A program made the translations under genes and the position numbers. A DNA stretch of 64,000 nt from Bryobacterales bacterium (GTDB lineage Bacteria; Acidobacteriota; Terriglobia; Bryobacterales; Bryobacteraceae), in NCBI GenBank assembly GCA_020846745.1, contig JADLDI010000001.1:1-64000 (forward strand). The letters are read 5' to 3'. The notes under the pieces were generated by a model that saw only the letters and a program-made list of their open reading frames with translations, searched no databases and was not told the origin of the DNA. Position 1 is the first letter of the stretch. Each line of letters starts with the position of its first letter. Below are positions 6,308 to 14,907 of this stretch, piece after piece.

Positions 6308-8599
6308 ATGGTGTATCTGGGGGTGGCGCTGACGACGCTTGCCACCTTGATGCTGGAACTTTCGCTTACGCGGATCTTCTCGGTGGTCTTCTATTACCAT
6401 TTCGCGTTTCTGGCGATTTCGGTGGCGCTGTTCGGGCTGGGCACGGGGGGCGTGTTTTCGTACCTGGTGGCGGGGTGGCGGGGACCGCTTTTCCAGAAGC
6501 TCGGCCTGCTTTCGCTGGTGAACGCTTTCGTGGTGGTCGGGTCGGTGAGTTTTGTGCTGTCGCGCGGGGCGGACATGACCAACGTGACGCTGGCGCTGGT
6601 TTACCTGATGAGCGCGCTGCCATTCCTGCTGGCGGGCACGGTGGTTTCGCTGGCGATCTCAGAGACGATTGAGCGGATTGAACGCGTCTATTTCTGGGAT
6701 CTGTTCGGCGCGGCGGGCGGATGCCTGCTGCTGATTCCGCTCTTGAATTCACTGGGCGGGCCGAATACGGTGATCGCGGCGGGGGTCCTGTTTTCGGCCG
6801 CATCCGCCATCTGGTTTACGATGGGCGGGGCCGCGCGAGGACGGATTGCCGCGGTGGCCGGAGCGCTGGCGCTGGTTTTGCTGATCGCCTACAACGGCAA
6901 GAACCACCTGATCGACGTGCGGTACGCGAAGGGCCAACAACTGCGGGAGGAGATGTTCGTGAAATGGAACAGCTTCTCGCGGATCGCGGTGGCGCCGGAC
7001 GACAACCGGATTCCGACGGTGTATATCGACGCGGATGCGTCGACGGCCATTGCGAACTACAACTGGGACAACATGACGGAACAGGAGCGTCACGATTTGA
7101 TGTATGACGGTCCGGGGTTTCCGTACGCGATGCGGCCCGGGGCGAAGACGTTGATCATCGGTCCTGGCGGGGGTTGGGACGTGGCGCGCGCGTTAGCTTC
7201 GGGGTCGAAGGACATTACGGGCGTTGAGATCAATCCGATTATCGCGAACACGGTGATGCGCGAGCGCTATCCGCAGTTGTCGCAACGGCTGTACTTCCGG
7301 CCCGAGGTTCATATCCAGGTGGAGGACGGCCGGAGTTTTGTCCGCCGCTCGACGGAGAAGTACCAGGTATTGCAGGCGACGTTGGTCGACACATGGGCGT
7401 CGACGGCGGCGGGCGCATTCGCGCTGTCTGAGAACAACCTGTATACGAGCGACGCGTTCTACGACTACCTGTCGCACCTGACGGACGACGGCTTGATGGC
7501 GTTTACGCGGTGGGGTTTCAAACCGCCGCGCGAGTCGCTACGGCTGTTGACGCTGGCGATGGATGCGCTGAACCGGTTGGGTGAGAAGGAAGCATGGCGG
7601 CACGTGATTGTCACGCGCCAGCACGCGCAGCTCATCGGCGGGTGGGGCGCCACCGACACGGTACTGATCTCGCGGAAGCCGTTCACGACCGAAGACATCA
7701 ACAACGCGCGGCGCATTATGGCCGCCGGGCGAATGGAATCGGTTTATGTTCCCGGCGACGTGAATACGAACCCGTTCGCGCGCGTGCTGCGTACGAATGA
7801 CCTGGAAGCGTTTATCGACGATTACCCGTTCGACGTTTCCGCGGTGAACGACAACCGGCCGTTCTTCTTCTACACGGTTCAGCCGCACGATCTTTGGGAC
7901 TTCTTTACTTCTTCCAAGACCGATAGTGCGGACTATAAGATCAACCGTGCGGTCCCGCTGTTGTTCGGGCTGGTGGCGATCAGTTTGTTGGCCACGGCGA
8001 TCATGCTGGCGCTGCCGCCGCTGCTGCTGGGCAGCCGGCTGCCGGCGGAGAAGGGCGTGCGCACGTTCCTGCTCTATTTTCTGTGCGTCGGCGTCGGCTA
8101 CATTTTGATCCAGGTGGCGCTGATCCAGAAGTTCGTGTTGTTCCTGGGCCACCCGACTTATGCGTTGACGGTGATCATCTTTTCGATGCTGGTTTCCTCG
8201 AGTATCGGCAGTTTCTACTCGCGGCGGCTGGGCACGTTTGAAGACGGCAAACTGCGGTACGTGCTGGTGACGGTGGCGCTGCTGGTGACGGTGTTGGCGT
8301 TTTCGGTAGCGCCGTTGGTGCAGGCTGGGGTGGGGCTTCCGCTGGGCGTCCGGATGATGCTGACGGCGCTGCTGATCGCCCCGGTCGGGTTCGCGATGGG
8401 GATGCCGTTTCCGTCCGGATTGGCGCGGTTAGAGAAGCGGCACCGGCCGGCGGTGCGCTGGGCATGGTCGTTAAACGCGGCGTCGAGTGTGCTGGGTTCG
8501 GCACTGGCGATCTTCCTGGCCTTGTATTTGGGATTGCGGGAGACGCTGCTGGTGGGCGGGTCGCTGTATCTGGCGGCGCTGGCTACGTTGCGGAGGTAA
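6308..8599 (+). CDS. Spermidine-synthase-like integral membrane protein
   Basis: 763 residues. The N-terminal third has several hydrophobic helices beginning VYLGVALTTLATLMLELSL. A soluble Rossmann-type domain like spermidine synthase follows, with a glycine-rich LIIGPGGGWDVARAL, the acidic GVEINP and VEDGRSF. A second block of membrane helices ends the protein. This fused architecture is known from many environmental bacteria and is often annotated as fused MFS/spermidine synthase; its reaction is not established, and polyamine synthesis should not be assumed. The start at 6308 (ATG before the first helix) is preferred over the TTG at 6176 because a TATAAT lies between them. Codon use is strikingly G-ending. 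Confidence 0.8.
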   Translation: MVYLGVALTTLATLMLELSLTRIFSVVFYYHFAFLAISVALFGLGTGGVFSYLVAGWRGPLFQKLGLLSLVNAFVVVGSVSFVLSRGADMTNVTLALVYLMSALPFLLAGTVVSLAISETIERIERVYFWDLFGAAGGCLLLIPLLNSLGGPNTVIAAGVLFSAASAIWFTMGGAARGRIAAVAGALALVLLIAYNGKNHLIDVRYAKGQQLREEMFVKWNSFSRIAVAPDDNRIPTVYIDADASTAIANYNWDNMTEQERHDLMYDGPGFPYAMRPGAKTLIIGPGGGWDVARALASGSKDITGVEINPIIANTVMRERYPQLSQRLYFRPEVHIQVEDGRSFVRRSTEKYQVLQATLVDTWASTAAGAFALSENNLYTSDAFYDYLSHLTDDGLMAFTRWGFKPPRESLRLLTLAMDALNRLGEKEAWRHVIVTRQHAQLIGGWGATDTVLISRKPFTTEDINNARRIMAAGRMESVYVPGDVNTNPFARVLRTNDLEAFIDDYPFDVSAVNDNRPFFFYTVQPHDLWDFFTSSKTDSADYKINRAVPLLFGLVAISLLATAIMLALPPLLLGSRLPAEKGVRTFLLYFLCVGVGYILIQVALIQKFVLFLGHPTYALTVIIFSMLVSSSIGSFYSRRLGTFEDGKLRYVLVTVALLVTVLAFSVAPLVQAGVGLPLGVRMMLTALLIAPVGFAMGMPFPSGLARLEKRHRPAVRWAWSLNAASSVLGSALAIFLALYLGLRETLLVGGSLYLAALATLRR

Positions 8600-8741
8600 G
8601 GCTCCGGGGGGCCGAATTGAATCGGGTGCGACTTGGGTTGGCTGGCGCATTCGGCGGACGCATGGGTTTGGCTTGACCGTGGGGCAACCGGTCGCTTACG
8701 GCAAACGGGACCGCGGGCTTATTCGACGCAATGCCGGGCTT

Positions 8742-10061
8742 TTAGGGCTTCACGATTGAACCGTCGATGCCGCGTACAGTGGTCCAGATGTCTCCTTTGG
8801 GGAGAGGGACGAGGGGCCACTTAGCAGCCAGCTGCTCATTCAAATCAATTCCCAGCCCGGGATTATCGCTACCGTAGAGATAGCCGCCGATGAGTTTGGC
8901 CGTGCCGGGCATCATTTCGTGGATCATGTCGGGGAAGTGATTTTCTTCCTGAATGCCGAAGCTGGTGATGTTGAGGTCGACGTGGTAAGAGGCCAACTGG
9001 TTGATGGGATCGTTATCGCCGCCTTCCTGCCAGGCGGTGCGCACGCCATGGGTCTCGCACAGGGCGGCGGTCTTCTTGGCGGCGGTGATGCCGCCCGTTT
9101 GCGAGACACGGTTCCGCACAAAATCGATCAGCCGGTCTGTAATCAGCGGAACCCATTCGTGGGGATTGACGTTTAGTTCTCCCATGGCCATGGGCGTGGT
9201 GGTGACCTGGCGGATGTTCTTGAACCAGGAAATCTGCTCGGGCGGGAGGACGTCTTCAAGAAAGAAGAGACGGTAGGGCTCGACGCGTTTCGACAGTTCG
9301 ACAGCCATTGCCGGCGAGAGGTGCTCGTGGACGTCGTGCAGCAGTTTTACTTCCTTGCCGAACTTGACGCGCAGATGCTCGAACATCTGCGGAATCGTTT
9401 CCACATAGATGTCCTCGTCGAAGGCCTGGGCCTTGAAGCCCTCGCGGGGGCGGCTGCCCTGGCCCGGCGCGACGAAACCACCGCCGCCGTAGCCACCAAG
9501 TTGAACGCGAATGTGGCGGTAGCCTTCGTCGATGTACTTCTTCACGCTCTCATCGAGCGCCTGGAAGTCTTTACCATCGGCGTGCGCGTACAGGGGCACC
9601 GCATCGCGAGCTTTGCCGCCGAGCAGTTCGTACACCGGCATTCCGGCGCGCTTGCCTTTGATGTCCCACAGCGCCACGTCGAGCGCGCTCTGCGCGTTGT
9701 TTTGGATGGTGGAGTTGCGCCAGTAGGGACGGACATGGGTGTACTGCCAGAGGTCTTCGATACGGTCGGGATCTTTGCCGATCCAGCCCGGTTTGTAGAA
9801 GGTCTCGATCGCATTGGCAACAGCCGCGGCCTGTTGCACGTTCGACGCCGAACCCAAGCCGTACAGACCAGGTTCGCTCGTGATTACCTTCACGAAAACC
9901 CATTGGTAGCGGCCACCCGGCGAAGTTGTGATGACTTTGACGTCTTTGATCGTGAGTTTCGGCAAGCCACGCGTGCGCTGCGCGAGCTGTGCCTGAACGT
10001 GGGCGGGAATGAGTGGACTCGCCAGCAACGTGGAGAGAAGAGAACGCCTGGTCAACGACAT
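8742..10061 (-). CDS. Exported enolase-superfamily sugar-acid dehydratase, mannonate dehydratase-like
   Basis: 439 residues with an export signal (TRRSLLSTLLASPL at about 4-17; twin Arg). The rest is a mandelate racemase/enolase-superfamily protein: N-terminal capping domain (about 37-150) and TIM barrel. The metal ligands are visible as Asp in LLHDVHEHLS, Glu in FFLEDVLPPE and Glu in MGELNVNPHEW. The DVHEHLSP and LEDVLPPEQ motifs resemble the ManD/RspA branch, known for dehydrating D-mannonate or D-gluconate, so sugar-acid dehydration is likely. The exported location is unusual for this family. The gene stands alone and diverges from the DinB gene. Confidence 0.8.
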   Translation of the reverse strand: MSLTRRSLLSTLLASPLIPAHVQAQLAQRTRGLPKLTIKDVKVITTSPGGRYQWVFVKVITSEPGLYGLGSASNVQQAAAVANAIETFYKPGWIGKDPDRIEDLWQYTHVRPYWRNSTIQNNAQSALDVALWDIKGKRAGMPVYELLGGKARDAVPLYAHADGKDFQALDESVKKYIDEGYRHIRVQLGGYGGGGFVAPGQGSRPREGFKAQAFDEDIYVETIPQMFEHLRVKFGKEVKLLHDVHEHLSPAMAVELSKRVEPYRLFFLEDVLPPEQISWFKNIRQVTTTPMAMGELNVNPHEWVPLITDRLIDFVRNRVSQTGGITAAKKTAALCETHGVRTAWQEGGDNDPINQLASYHVDLNITSFGIQEENHFPDMIHEMMPGTAKLIGGYLYGSDNPGLGIDLNEQLAAKWPLVPLPKGDIWTTVRGIDGSIVKP

Positions 10062-10102
10062 ATCGACAGCGATAATACACTAGAGACGCGGAGGATTACA
10101 CT

Positions 10103-10603
10103 ATGACCGAACCTTGGCTATCCGGACCAATCGCTGAGCTCGATACCTTGCTCGCCCCACTGTTTTACTCGTTCGAGCAGACTCGTCAGGAACTCGACGA
10201 ACGCACGGCCGGCCTGACAGCGGACCAGATATGGGCGCGCCCGCACGGCATCACTCCCATCGGGTTTCATATTCGTCACATCGGGGGCACGGCCGACCGG
10301 CTGACGACGTATATGAAAGGGCAGACGCTCGCGGAGAATCAACTGGCAGCGCTGAAAACCGAGTTGGAGCCCGGAGCTTCTCGAGACGACCTGCTAAACG
10401 CCATGCGCCAGGCGATGACGGAATGCGAAGCTTACGTACGCACGATCGACCCGGCCACGCTTCGGGACCGACGGGGTGTCGGACGGAAGCAACTACCGAC
10501 GACGGTGCACGGACTTCTGGTGCATCTGTGCGAACACACGTTCCGCCACCTGGGCCAGGCCGTCACGACGATAAAACTTGTGAAGGCAATCGACAATCCG
10601 TAA
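10103..10603 (+). CDS. DinB-family protein
   Basis: 166 residues, predicted four-helix bundle of the DinB/YfiT superfamily (metal-dependent, often thiol-S-transferase-like). Probable metal-site histidines are seen in GFHIRHIGGTADRL (about 51-64) and HLCEHTFRHLGQ (about 140-151), the usual three-His pattern. A GGAGG lies 8 bases before the ATG at 10103, which fixes the start. The reaction is unknown. It is divergent from the dehydratase gene and converges on the cation-efflux gene. Confidence 0.82.
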   Translation: MTEPWLSGPIAELDTLLAPLFYSFEQTRQELDERTAGLTADQIWARPHGITPIGFHIRHIGGTADRLTTYMKGQTLAENQLAALKTELEPGASRDDLLNAMRQAMTECEAYVRTIDPATLRDRRGVGRKQLPTTVHGLLVHLCEHTFRHLGQAVTTIKLVKAIDNP

Positions 10604-10722
10604 ACACACATGGCCGGCAGAGCCAGGATCTTATACGAGGCATTCATCACCGGATCGTCTGGCCGGGTTGTTGAAAGAACCGCAGGCGAAGGCTTGGCCG
10701 CGGCGCTGTAGTTTCAGCGAAT

Positions 10723-11613
10723 TCAGGGCATTCGTGGATCTGGCTCGACGTGGACCAGCACGTCGGCGATCGACTGCATGGTTTCTTTGATTTGGATGCG
10801 GACTTCGGTGGCGATATCGTGGCCTTCGCGCACGGTGATGTTGGGGTCGACCTCGAGGTGGAGGTCCGCGTGATACTGCAGGCCTGTTTTGCGCGCGTAG
10901 CATTTCTCGACCCCGCGCACGTTCGGCACCCTCATGGCGATGCGGCGCATCTCGTCGATGATGTCCTGCTCGGGCATCGTGTCCATAAGTTCCATCGACG
11001 AGTCGCGGATCACGCGGAGCCCGGAAAAGATCACGACCAGGCCTACGGTGAAACCGCCGTAGTGGTCGGCTGCGAGGAAGCGCGCCGGATCGTACATGGT
11101 AAGCATCAGCGCCCCCATTGCGGCCATGGCTGACAGGATGTCCACCGCGTCGTTCCAGGCGTCGGCTACCAGTGAGGCGCTGCGGATTTTGCGCCCGTAC
11201 TGGAACTTGACGCTCGACAGAATGCTTTTGACCACGATCGCGGCGGCGAGCGGGTACATGGTGAACCCCGCGGGCGGGGGGTGGACCTCCGCAATTTTCT
11301 GCGCGGACCGGAAGCAGATGCCCAGGCCGCCGACACTGAGGATCATGCCCACCAGCAGTCCCGCGAGGATCTCCACACGGCCGTGACCGTAGGGATGGTT
11401 CTCGTCAGCGGGCCGTGCGCCCAAGCGCATGCCAAGCAGCACAACGGCCGATGCGAGCACGTCACCCGCGAACTCTGCGCCGGCGGCGATTACCGAGGTG
11501 GAGCCGCCGGCCCATCCGAGCGCTACGTTGAAAACAGACAGCAAACCGCTGGCGACAACACTGACGAGCGCGATCTGACTGCCTCTACGTAGTGCCCGTT
11601 CGTTTGCAGTCAC
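10723..11613 (-). CDS. Cation diffusion facilitator (CDF) family metal efflux protein
   Basis: 296-residue inner-membrane antiporter exporting divalent metals (Zn, Fe, Mn or Co). Six membrane segments are visible, followed by a cytoplasmic ferredoxin-like domain from about residue 205. The signature HPYGHGRVE at about 74-82 and the WNDAVD site on helix V are present, as in FieF-like members; AGAEFAGDV on helix II corresponds to the first metal pair. The start is a GTG at 11613 that overlaps the TGA of a relic upstream reading frame (GTGA). This suggests the gene once sat at the end of an operon with a DUF1501 gene. Confidence 0.88.
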   Translation of the reverse strand: MTANERALRRGSQIALVSVVASGLLSVFNVALGWAGGSTSVIAAGAEFAGDVLASAVVLLGMRLGARPADENHPYGHGRVEILAGLLVGMILSVGGLGICFRSAQKIAEVHPPPAGFTMYPLAAAIVVKSILSSVKFQYGRKIRSASLVADAWNDAVDILSAMAAMGALMLTMYDPARFLAADHYGGFTVGLVVIFSGLRVIRDSSMELMDTMPEQDIIDEMRRIAMRVPNVRGVEKCYARKTGLQYHADLHLEVDPNITVREGHDIATEVRIQIKETMQSIADVLVHVEPDPRMP

Positions 11614-11696
11614 GCCAGTATGTCGCGAACGACGTTTCCTTCGACATCGGTGAGCCGGAAGTCGCGGCCGGAGTAGCGATAGGTTTTCAGCGCGTT
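11610..11696 (-). pseudogene. Relic C-terminus of a DUF1501 protein
   Basis: Reading the minus strand, the last 28 codons before the TGA at 11610-11612 encode a tail with KTYRYSGRDFRLTDV and ending VVRDILA. It lines up position by position with the C-terminus of the intact DUF1501 gene at 59933-61354 (LKLTYMKNGRAERPTIV...INEIW). No start codon or upstream body is present: three bases upstream is the stop codon of another relic. I read this as the leftover 3' end of a deleted DUF1501 gene. Family assignment rests on this short match. Confidence 0.55.
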
Positions 11697-11700
11697 GCGT

Positions 11701-11790
11701 CTAGTCCACATACAGAAACTCGTTCGACCCTAGCAGCGCCTGCGCGTAGAGCGGCCAACGCTCTGCTCCCTGCACCATCAGAGTCGTGAT
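11701..11790 (-). pseudogene. Relic C-terminus of a DUF1553 (PSD1) protein
   Basis: The minus strand encodes a tail ending WPLYAQALLGSNEFLYVD before a TAG at 11701-11703. This is the typical end of DUF1549/DUF1553 proteins; the intact copy in this window ends CHALLNSNEFVYIN. The match fades after about 20-25 residues, upstream of which the frame is unrelated and runs under the amidohydrolase start. It lies directly before the DUF1501 relic, the same order as the intact pair at 57614-61354. Confidence 0.55.
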
Positions 11791-11821
11791 CGGCCGCGGC
11801 AGAAGGAGGAATACAGCTTGC

Positions 11822-12640
11822 ATGCGCGCGAGAGCCTACATCACGTATTCTATGGGATCAGACATGCCCGGTCCCGCCCTTATCGACACCAACCTGTATA
11901 TGTCCCGCTGGCCGTTCCGCCGCCTGCCGGGCGACGAGCCCCAGGAACTGATGGCGAAGCTGCGCCAGATGAACGTCACCCAGGGCTGGGTGGGCAGCTT
12001 CGACGCGCTGCTCCACCGCGAACTCGGCTCAGTCAATGCGCGCCTGGCCGCCGATTGCCGCCGCTACGGCAACGGTATGCTGCTCCCGTTCGGCACTGTG
12101 AATCCGCGGCTGCCGGACTATCGCGAGGAACTGCGCCGCTGCGCGGAAGACCATCGCATGCCCGGCATTCGCCTGTTCCCCGGCTGGCATGGCTACAAGA
12201 TCGACGATTTGGAGGCGGCGGACGTGATGTCGATGGCGACACAGCGCCGCATGATCGTGCAGATCGTGGTCCAGAACGAAGACGAACGCACGCAGCATCC
12301 GCTGTGCCGGGTTCCGAACGTCAACATCGCCAAGCTCCCGGCGGTCATGCGCGGCATCCCTGAGATGCGCGTGCAACTGCTGAACAACCGCAGTTTGCAG
12401 CCGGCGCTGCTGAAGGAACTGGTCAAACTCGGACAGGTGTACGTGGATTTCGCTATGGTGGAGGGCGTTCACGGTACGCGGGAGCTTTCCGAAATCGTAG
12501 GCGCGGATAGGATCACTTTCGGCAGTTACTTTCCGTTCTACTACTTCGAGTCTGCGGTCCTGAAGGTGAAGGAGCCACAGCTCGACCAGAAGCAGGTGTT
12601 CGAAGCAAATGCGAAGCGCCTGCTGGGAGATCTGAAATGA
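11822..12640 (+). CDS. Amidohydrolase-fold protein with altered metal site (COG2159-like)
   Basis: 272 residues, TIM-barrel amidohydrolase relative. The N-terminal metal motif HxH of the family is replaced by DTNLYMSRWPFRRLP at about 34-48, and the usual C-terminal GSD is GSYFPFYY. Metal ligands thus appear lost or moved. Histidines remain in GWHGYKIDD and RTQHPLCR. The RWPFRRLP signature marks a recognised subfamily in Acidobacteria and Planctomycetes, function unknown. AAGGAGGA at 11803-11810 supports the ATG at 11822; an ATG at 11864 is an alternative. It overlaps the next gene by ATGA, so the three amidohydrolase genes are translationally coupled. Confidence 0.75.
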   Translation: MRARAYITYSMGSDMPGPALIDTNLYMSRWPFRRLPGDEPQELMAKLRQMNVTQGWVGSFDALLHRELGSVNARLAADCRRYGNGMLLPFGTVNPRLPDYREELRRCAEDHRMPGIRLFPGWHGYKIDDLEAADVMSMATQRRMIVQIVVQNEDERTQHPLCRVPNVNIAKLPAVMRGIPEMRVQLLNNRSLQPALLKELVKLGQVYVDFAMVEGVHGTRELSEIVGADRITFGSYFPFYYFESAVLKVKEPQLDQKQVFEANAKRLLGDLK

Positions 12641-13422
12641 ACATCTGGGACCTGCACTGCCACCCGATGGGGTTCGCCGGGAAGACGGATGAAGGCGACA
12701 TCCGCGAAATGGTCCGTCTGGGCGACCTGATGGGGATCGAGCGCTTCTGCATCTACATGGGCAAGACCTGGCAGTACGACCCGACGCCCGCCCAACTGCG
12801 CGAAGCCAACGACTACATTCTGCGTTGCATGAAGATCGCGCCCGACCGCACGTTCGGCTTCACCTACGTAAGTCCGAATCATGTGGACGCGAGCCTCGCC
12901 GAGATTAACCGGTGCATTGCCGATGGTCCGATGGTGGGCATCAAGTTGTGGGTGGCCAGAAGGTGTTCCGATACGGCAATTGACCCGATCATCCGCCGCG
13001 CCGCCGAGCTGAAAGCCGCGATCTTTCAGCACACATGGACCAAGACCACCGGCCAGCTTCCGGGTGAATCGACACCCGAAGATTTCGTCGTGATGGCCGC
13101 GCGCCATCGGAATATACCGCTGATCCTCGGCCATACCGGCGCGCAATGGGAGCAGGGAATCCGTGCGGTTCGCCCGGTGAAACTCGCGTCGGTCGACCTT
13201 GCGGGGTCAGACCCCACGAACGGCATGACCGAACTGGCGGTGAAGGAACTGGGCGCGGAACGCGTGATTTACGGGAGCGACGCCGGCGGGCGTAGCCTCG
13301 GCTCGCAATTGGCAAAAGTGATGGGCGCGAATATCACGGAGGCCGAACGCGCGTTGATCCTGCGCGACAATTTGCGCCGCTTGCTGTTACCGATCCTGAC
13401 CGCGAAGGGAATCAAGGCGTGA
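12637..13422 (+). CDS. Amidohydrolase (COG2159 family), paralogue A
   Basis: 261 residues, metal-dependent TIM-barrel hydrolase or decarboxylase. The expected ligands are present: H7-C-H9 in WDLHCHP, H132 in FQHTW, H166 in LGHTG and D215 in YGSDAGG. Family members cleave C-N or C-C bonds (for example ACMSD-type decarboxylases); the substrate here is unknown. The ATG overlaps the TGA of the preceding gene, and its own stop overlaps the GTG start of its close paralogue. The three genes probably act on one pathway. Confidence 0.82.
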   Translation: MNIWDLHCHPMGFAGKTDEGDIREMVRLGDLMGIERFCIYMGKTWQYDPTPAQLREANDYILRCMKIAPDRTFGFTYVSPNHVDASLAEINRCIADGPMVGIKLWVARRCSDTAIDPIIRRAAELKAAIFQHTWTKTTGQLPGESTPEDFVVMAARHRNIPLILGHTGAQWEQGIRAVRPVKLASVDLAGSDPTNGMTELAVKELGAERVIYGSDAGGRSLGSQLAKVMGANITEAERALILRDNLRRLLLPILTAKGIKA

Positions 13423-14207
13423 CGATTTGGGATCTGCACTGCCATCCGTCCACCTTTTTGCGAGAGGGCAGTCCGGAAGCGGCATTGCAAGCGACGCTCC
13501 GCCATGCGGACCGTATGGGCATCGCCCGGATGTGCATCTACCTGGGTATCGAACGGTCGGAAGATCCACCGCCGCACGAACTACACGCCGCGAACGACTA
13601 TATCCTGCGCTGCCTGCGTTTGGCGCCCGACCGGCTGTTCGGCTTCGCATACGTCAATCCCAACTACGTCGCCGAGAGCCTGGCGGAAATCGAGCGGTGC
13701 ATTGCCGATGGACCCATGGTCGGGATTAAGCTGTGGGTGGCGCACCGCTGCTCCGACACACGCATCGACCCGATTATCCGTCGCGCCGGCGAATTGAAAG
13801 CGGCGATCTTTCAGCACACGTGGCTCAAGACCGACGGAAATTGGCCTGGCGAGCCGACGCCGGCTGACATTGTGTTGCTATCGCGGCGGCACCCGAACAT
13901 CCCGATGATCTGCGGACATACTGGGGGGACCTGGGAACTGGGCATTCGGGCGGTTCGAGCGCAGAAGATCTTGTCGATCGACTTAGCGGGTTCGGACCCC
14001 ACCAACGGGTTCGTGGAATTGGCGGTGCGCGAGTTGGGCGCCGATCGGATTATCTATGGGAGCGACTCCGGCGGGCGCAGCATGGCGTCGCAACTCGCGA
14101 AGGTCTATGGAGCCAACGTCGACGAGGCCACCAAGGAAAAGATCTTTTCGGGCAACCTGCGGCGGATGCTGCTGCCGATTCTCGAAGCCAAAGGAATCAA
14201 GGCGTAA
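13419..14207 (+). CDS. Amidohydrolase (COG2159 family), paralogue B
   Basis: 262 residues and clearly a tandem duplicate of the preceding gene: long shared blocks such as ANDYILRC, SLAEI.RCIADGPMVGIKLWVA, DLAGSDPTNG and the C-terminal LLPI..AKGIKA. Metal ligands are conserved (WDLHCHP, FQHTW, CGHTG, YGSDSGG). It starts with GTG at 13419 within a GTGA overlap. The 3' end overlaps the convergent alpha/beta-hydrolase gene by 11 bases. Most differences from paralogue A are in the region after HCHP (about residues 10-50), which may shape substrate choice. Confidence 0.82.
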   Translation: MTIWDLHCHPSTFLREGSPEAALQATLRHADRMGIARMCIYLGIERSEDPPPHELHAANDYILRCLRLAPDRLFGFAYVNPNYVAESLAEIERCIADGPMVGIKLWVAHRCSDTRIDPIIRRAGELKAAIFQHTWLKTDGNWPGEPTPADIVLLSRRHPNIPMICGHTGGTWELGIRAVRAQKILSIDLAGSDPTNGFVELAVRELGADRIIYGSDSGGRSMASQLAKVYGANVDEATKEKIFSGNLRRMLLPILEAKGIKA

Positions 14208-14844
14208 GTACGGTGTGAATCCAGTCGAGCAGGTCGCGGTCGAGTTCGTCCTTGCAGTCGTCTAAACCGTGCCTGCAGCCGGGGTAGGTTTTTAGTTTCT
14301 TGGGCTGTTTCGCCCGGCGGTACAGGCTTTCCGAACACATGGGCGGCAGCACTTCATCGGATTCGCCATGCAAGAGCAGCAGCGGCCGGGGGCTCACATC
14401 GGTCACACGGTCGGCCCCATAGGACTGCGAACTTAAGGCCGCCACCGCGATTACACGCTCGCTGATCGCTCCGGTGTTAATCACCACTGCCCCGCCGAAT
14501 GAGTGCCCGACGAGCACGGCGTGGGGATGTTCGCGGTACGCCAGATACTCCAGGCCCAGCAGTACGTCCAACGTGCACCCAGCAAGATCGCCCGGTTGCC
14601 GGTAATCGAGTTGGAGCGATCCGACACCTTCGCCGGCGAGCGTTTTTCCCAGCCGCTCGTAGACGCCGCCGGCGGGACCACCGAGGCCGCCACCTGCCCC
14701 GAAAACCCACAACACCGCCGGGTTGTTGCTTTCTCCGGCATGATAGCGGGCTCGCATGTTCCCTCCGTTGGTTTGAACGGTGAAATTCTCCGCGCCTTGG
14801 ACGTCACGTTGACCTTCCGTAAACTGCACCTTGAGGGTAGGCAT
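14197..14844 (-). CDS. Alpha/beta hydrolase (dienelactone-hydrolase-like)
   Basis: 215 residues with the alpha/beta-hydrolase triad in order: nucleophile S115 in GHSFGG, D163 in HGESDEVLP and H192 in GCRHGLDD. VLWVFGAGGGLGG at about 44-56 supplies the oxyanion strand. There is no signal peptide, so it is cytoplasmic. The start at 14844 (MPTLKV) is the last good ATG before the conserved core; the frame is open further upstream but runs into the divergent RidA-like gene. The substrate is unknown. Confidence 0.78.
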   Translation of the reverse strand: MPTLKVQFTEGQRDVQGAENFTVQTNGGNMRARYHAGESNNPAVLWVFGAGGGLGGPAGGVYERLGKTLAGEGVGSLQLDYRQPGDLAGCTLDVLLGLEYLAYREHPHAVLVGHSFGGAVVINTGAISERVIAVAALSSQSYGADRVTDVSPRPLLLLHGESDEVLPPMCSESLYRRAKQPKKLKTYPGCRHGLDDCKDELDRDLLDWIHTVLTP

Positions 14845-14907
14845 ACTACATCCGTTAGAACCCGCTGCTCGCGCAGTGATTTCACCGTGAGTTACAATCG
14901 ACGGTCG

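Noticed and set aside
11592..11789. 65-codon plus-strand open frame
   Set aside because: It is the antisense of the two relic gene tails, whose minus-strand reading gives recognisable protein ends.
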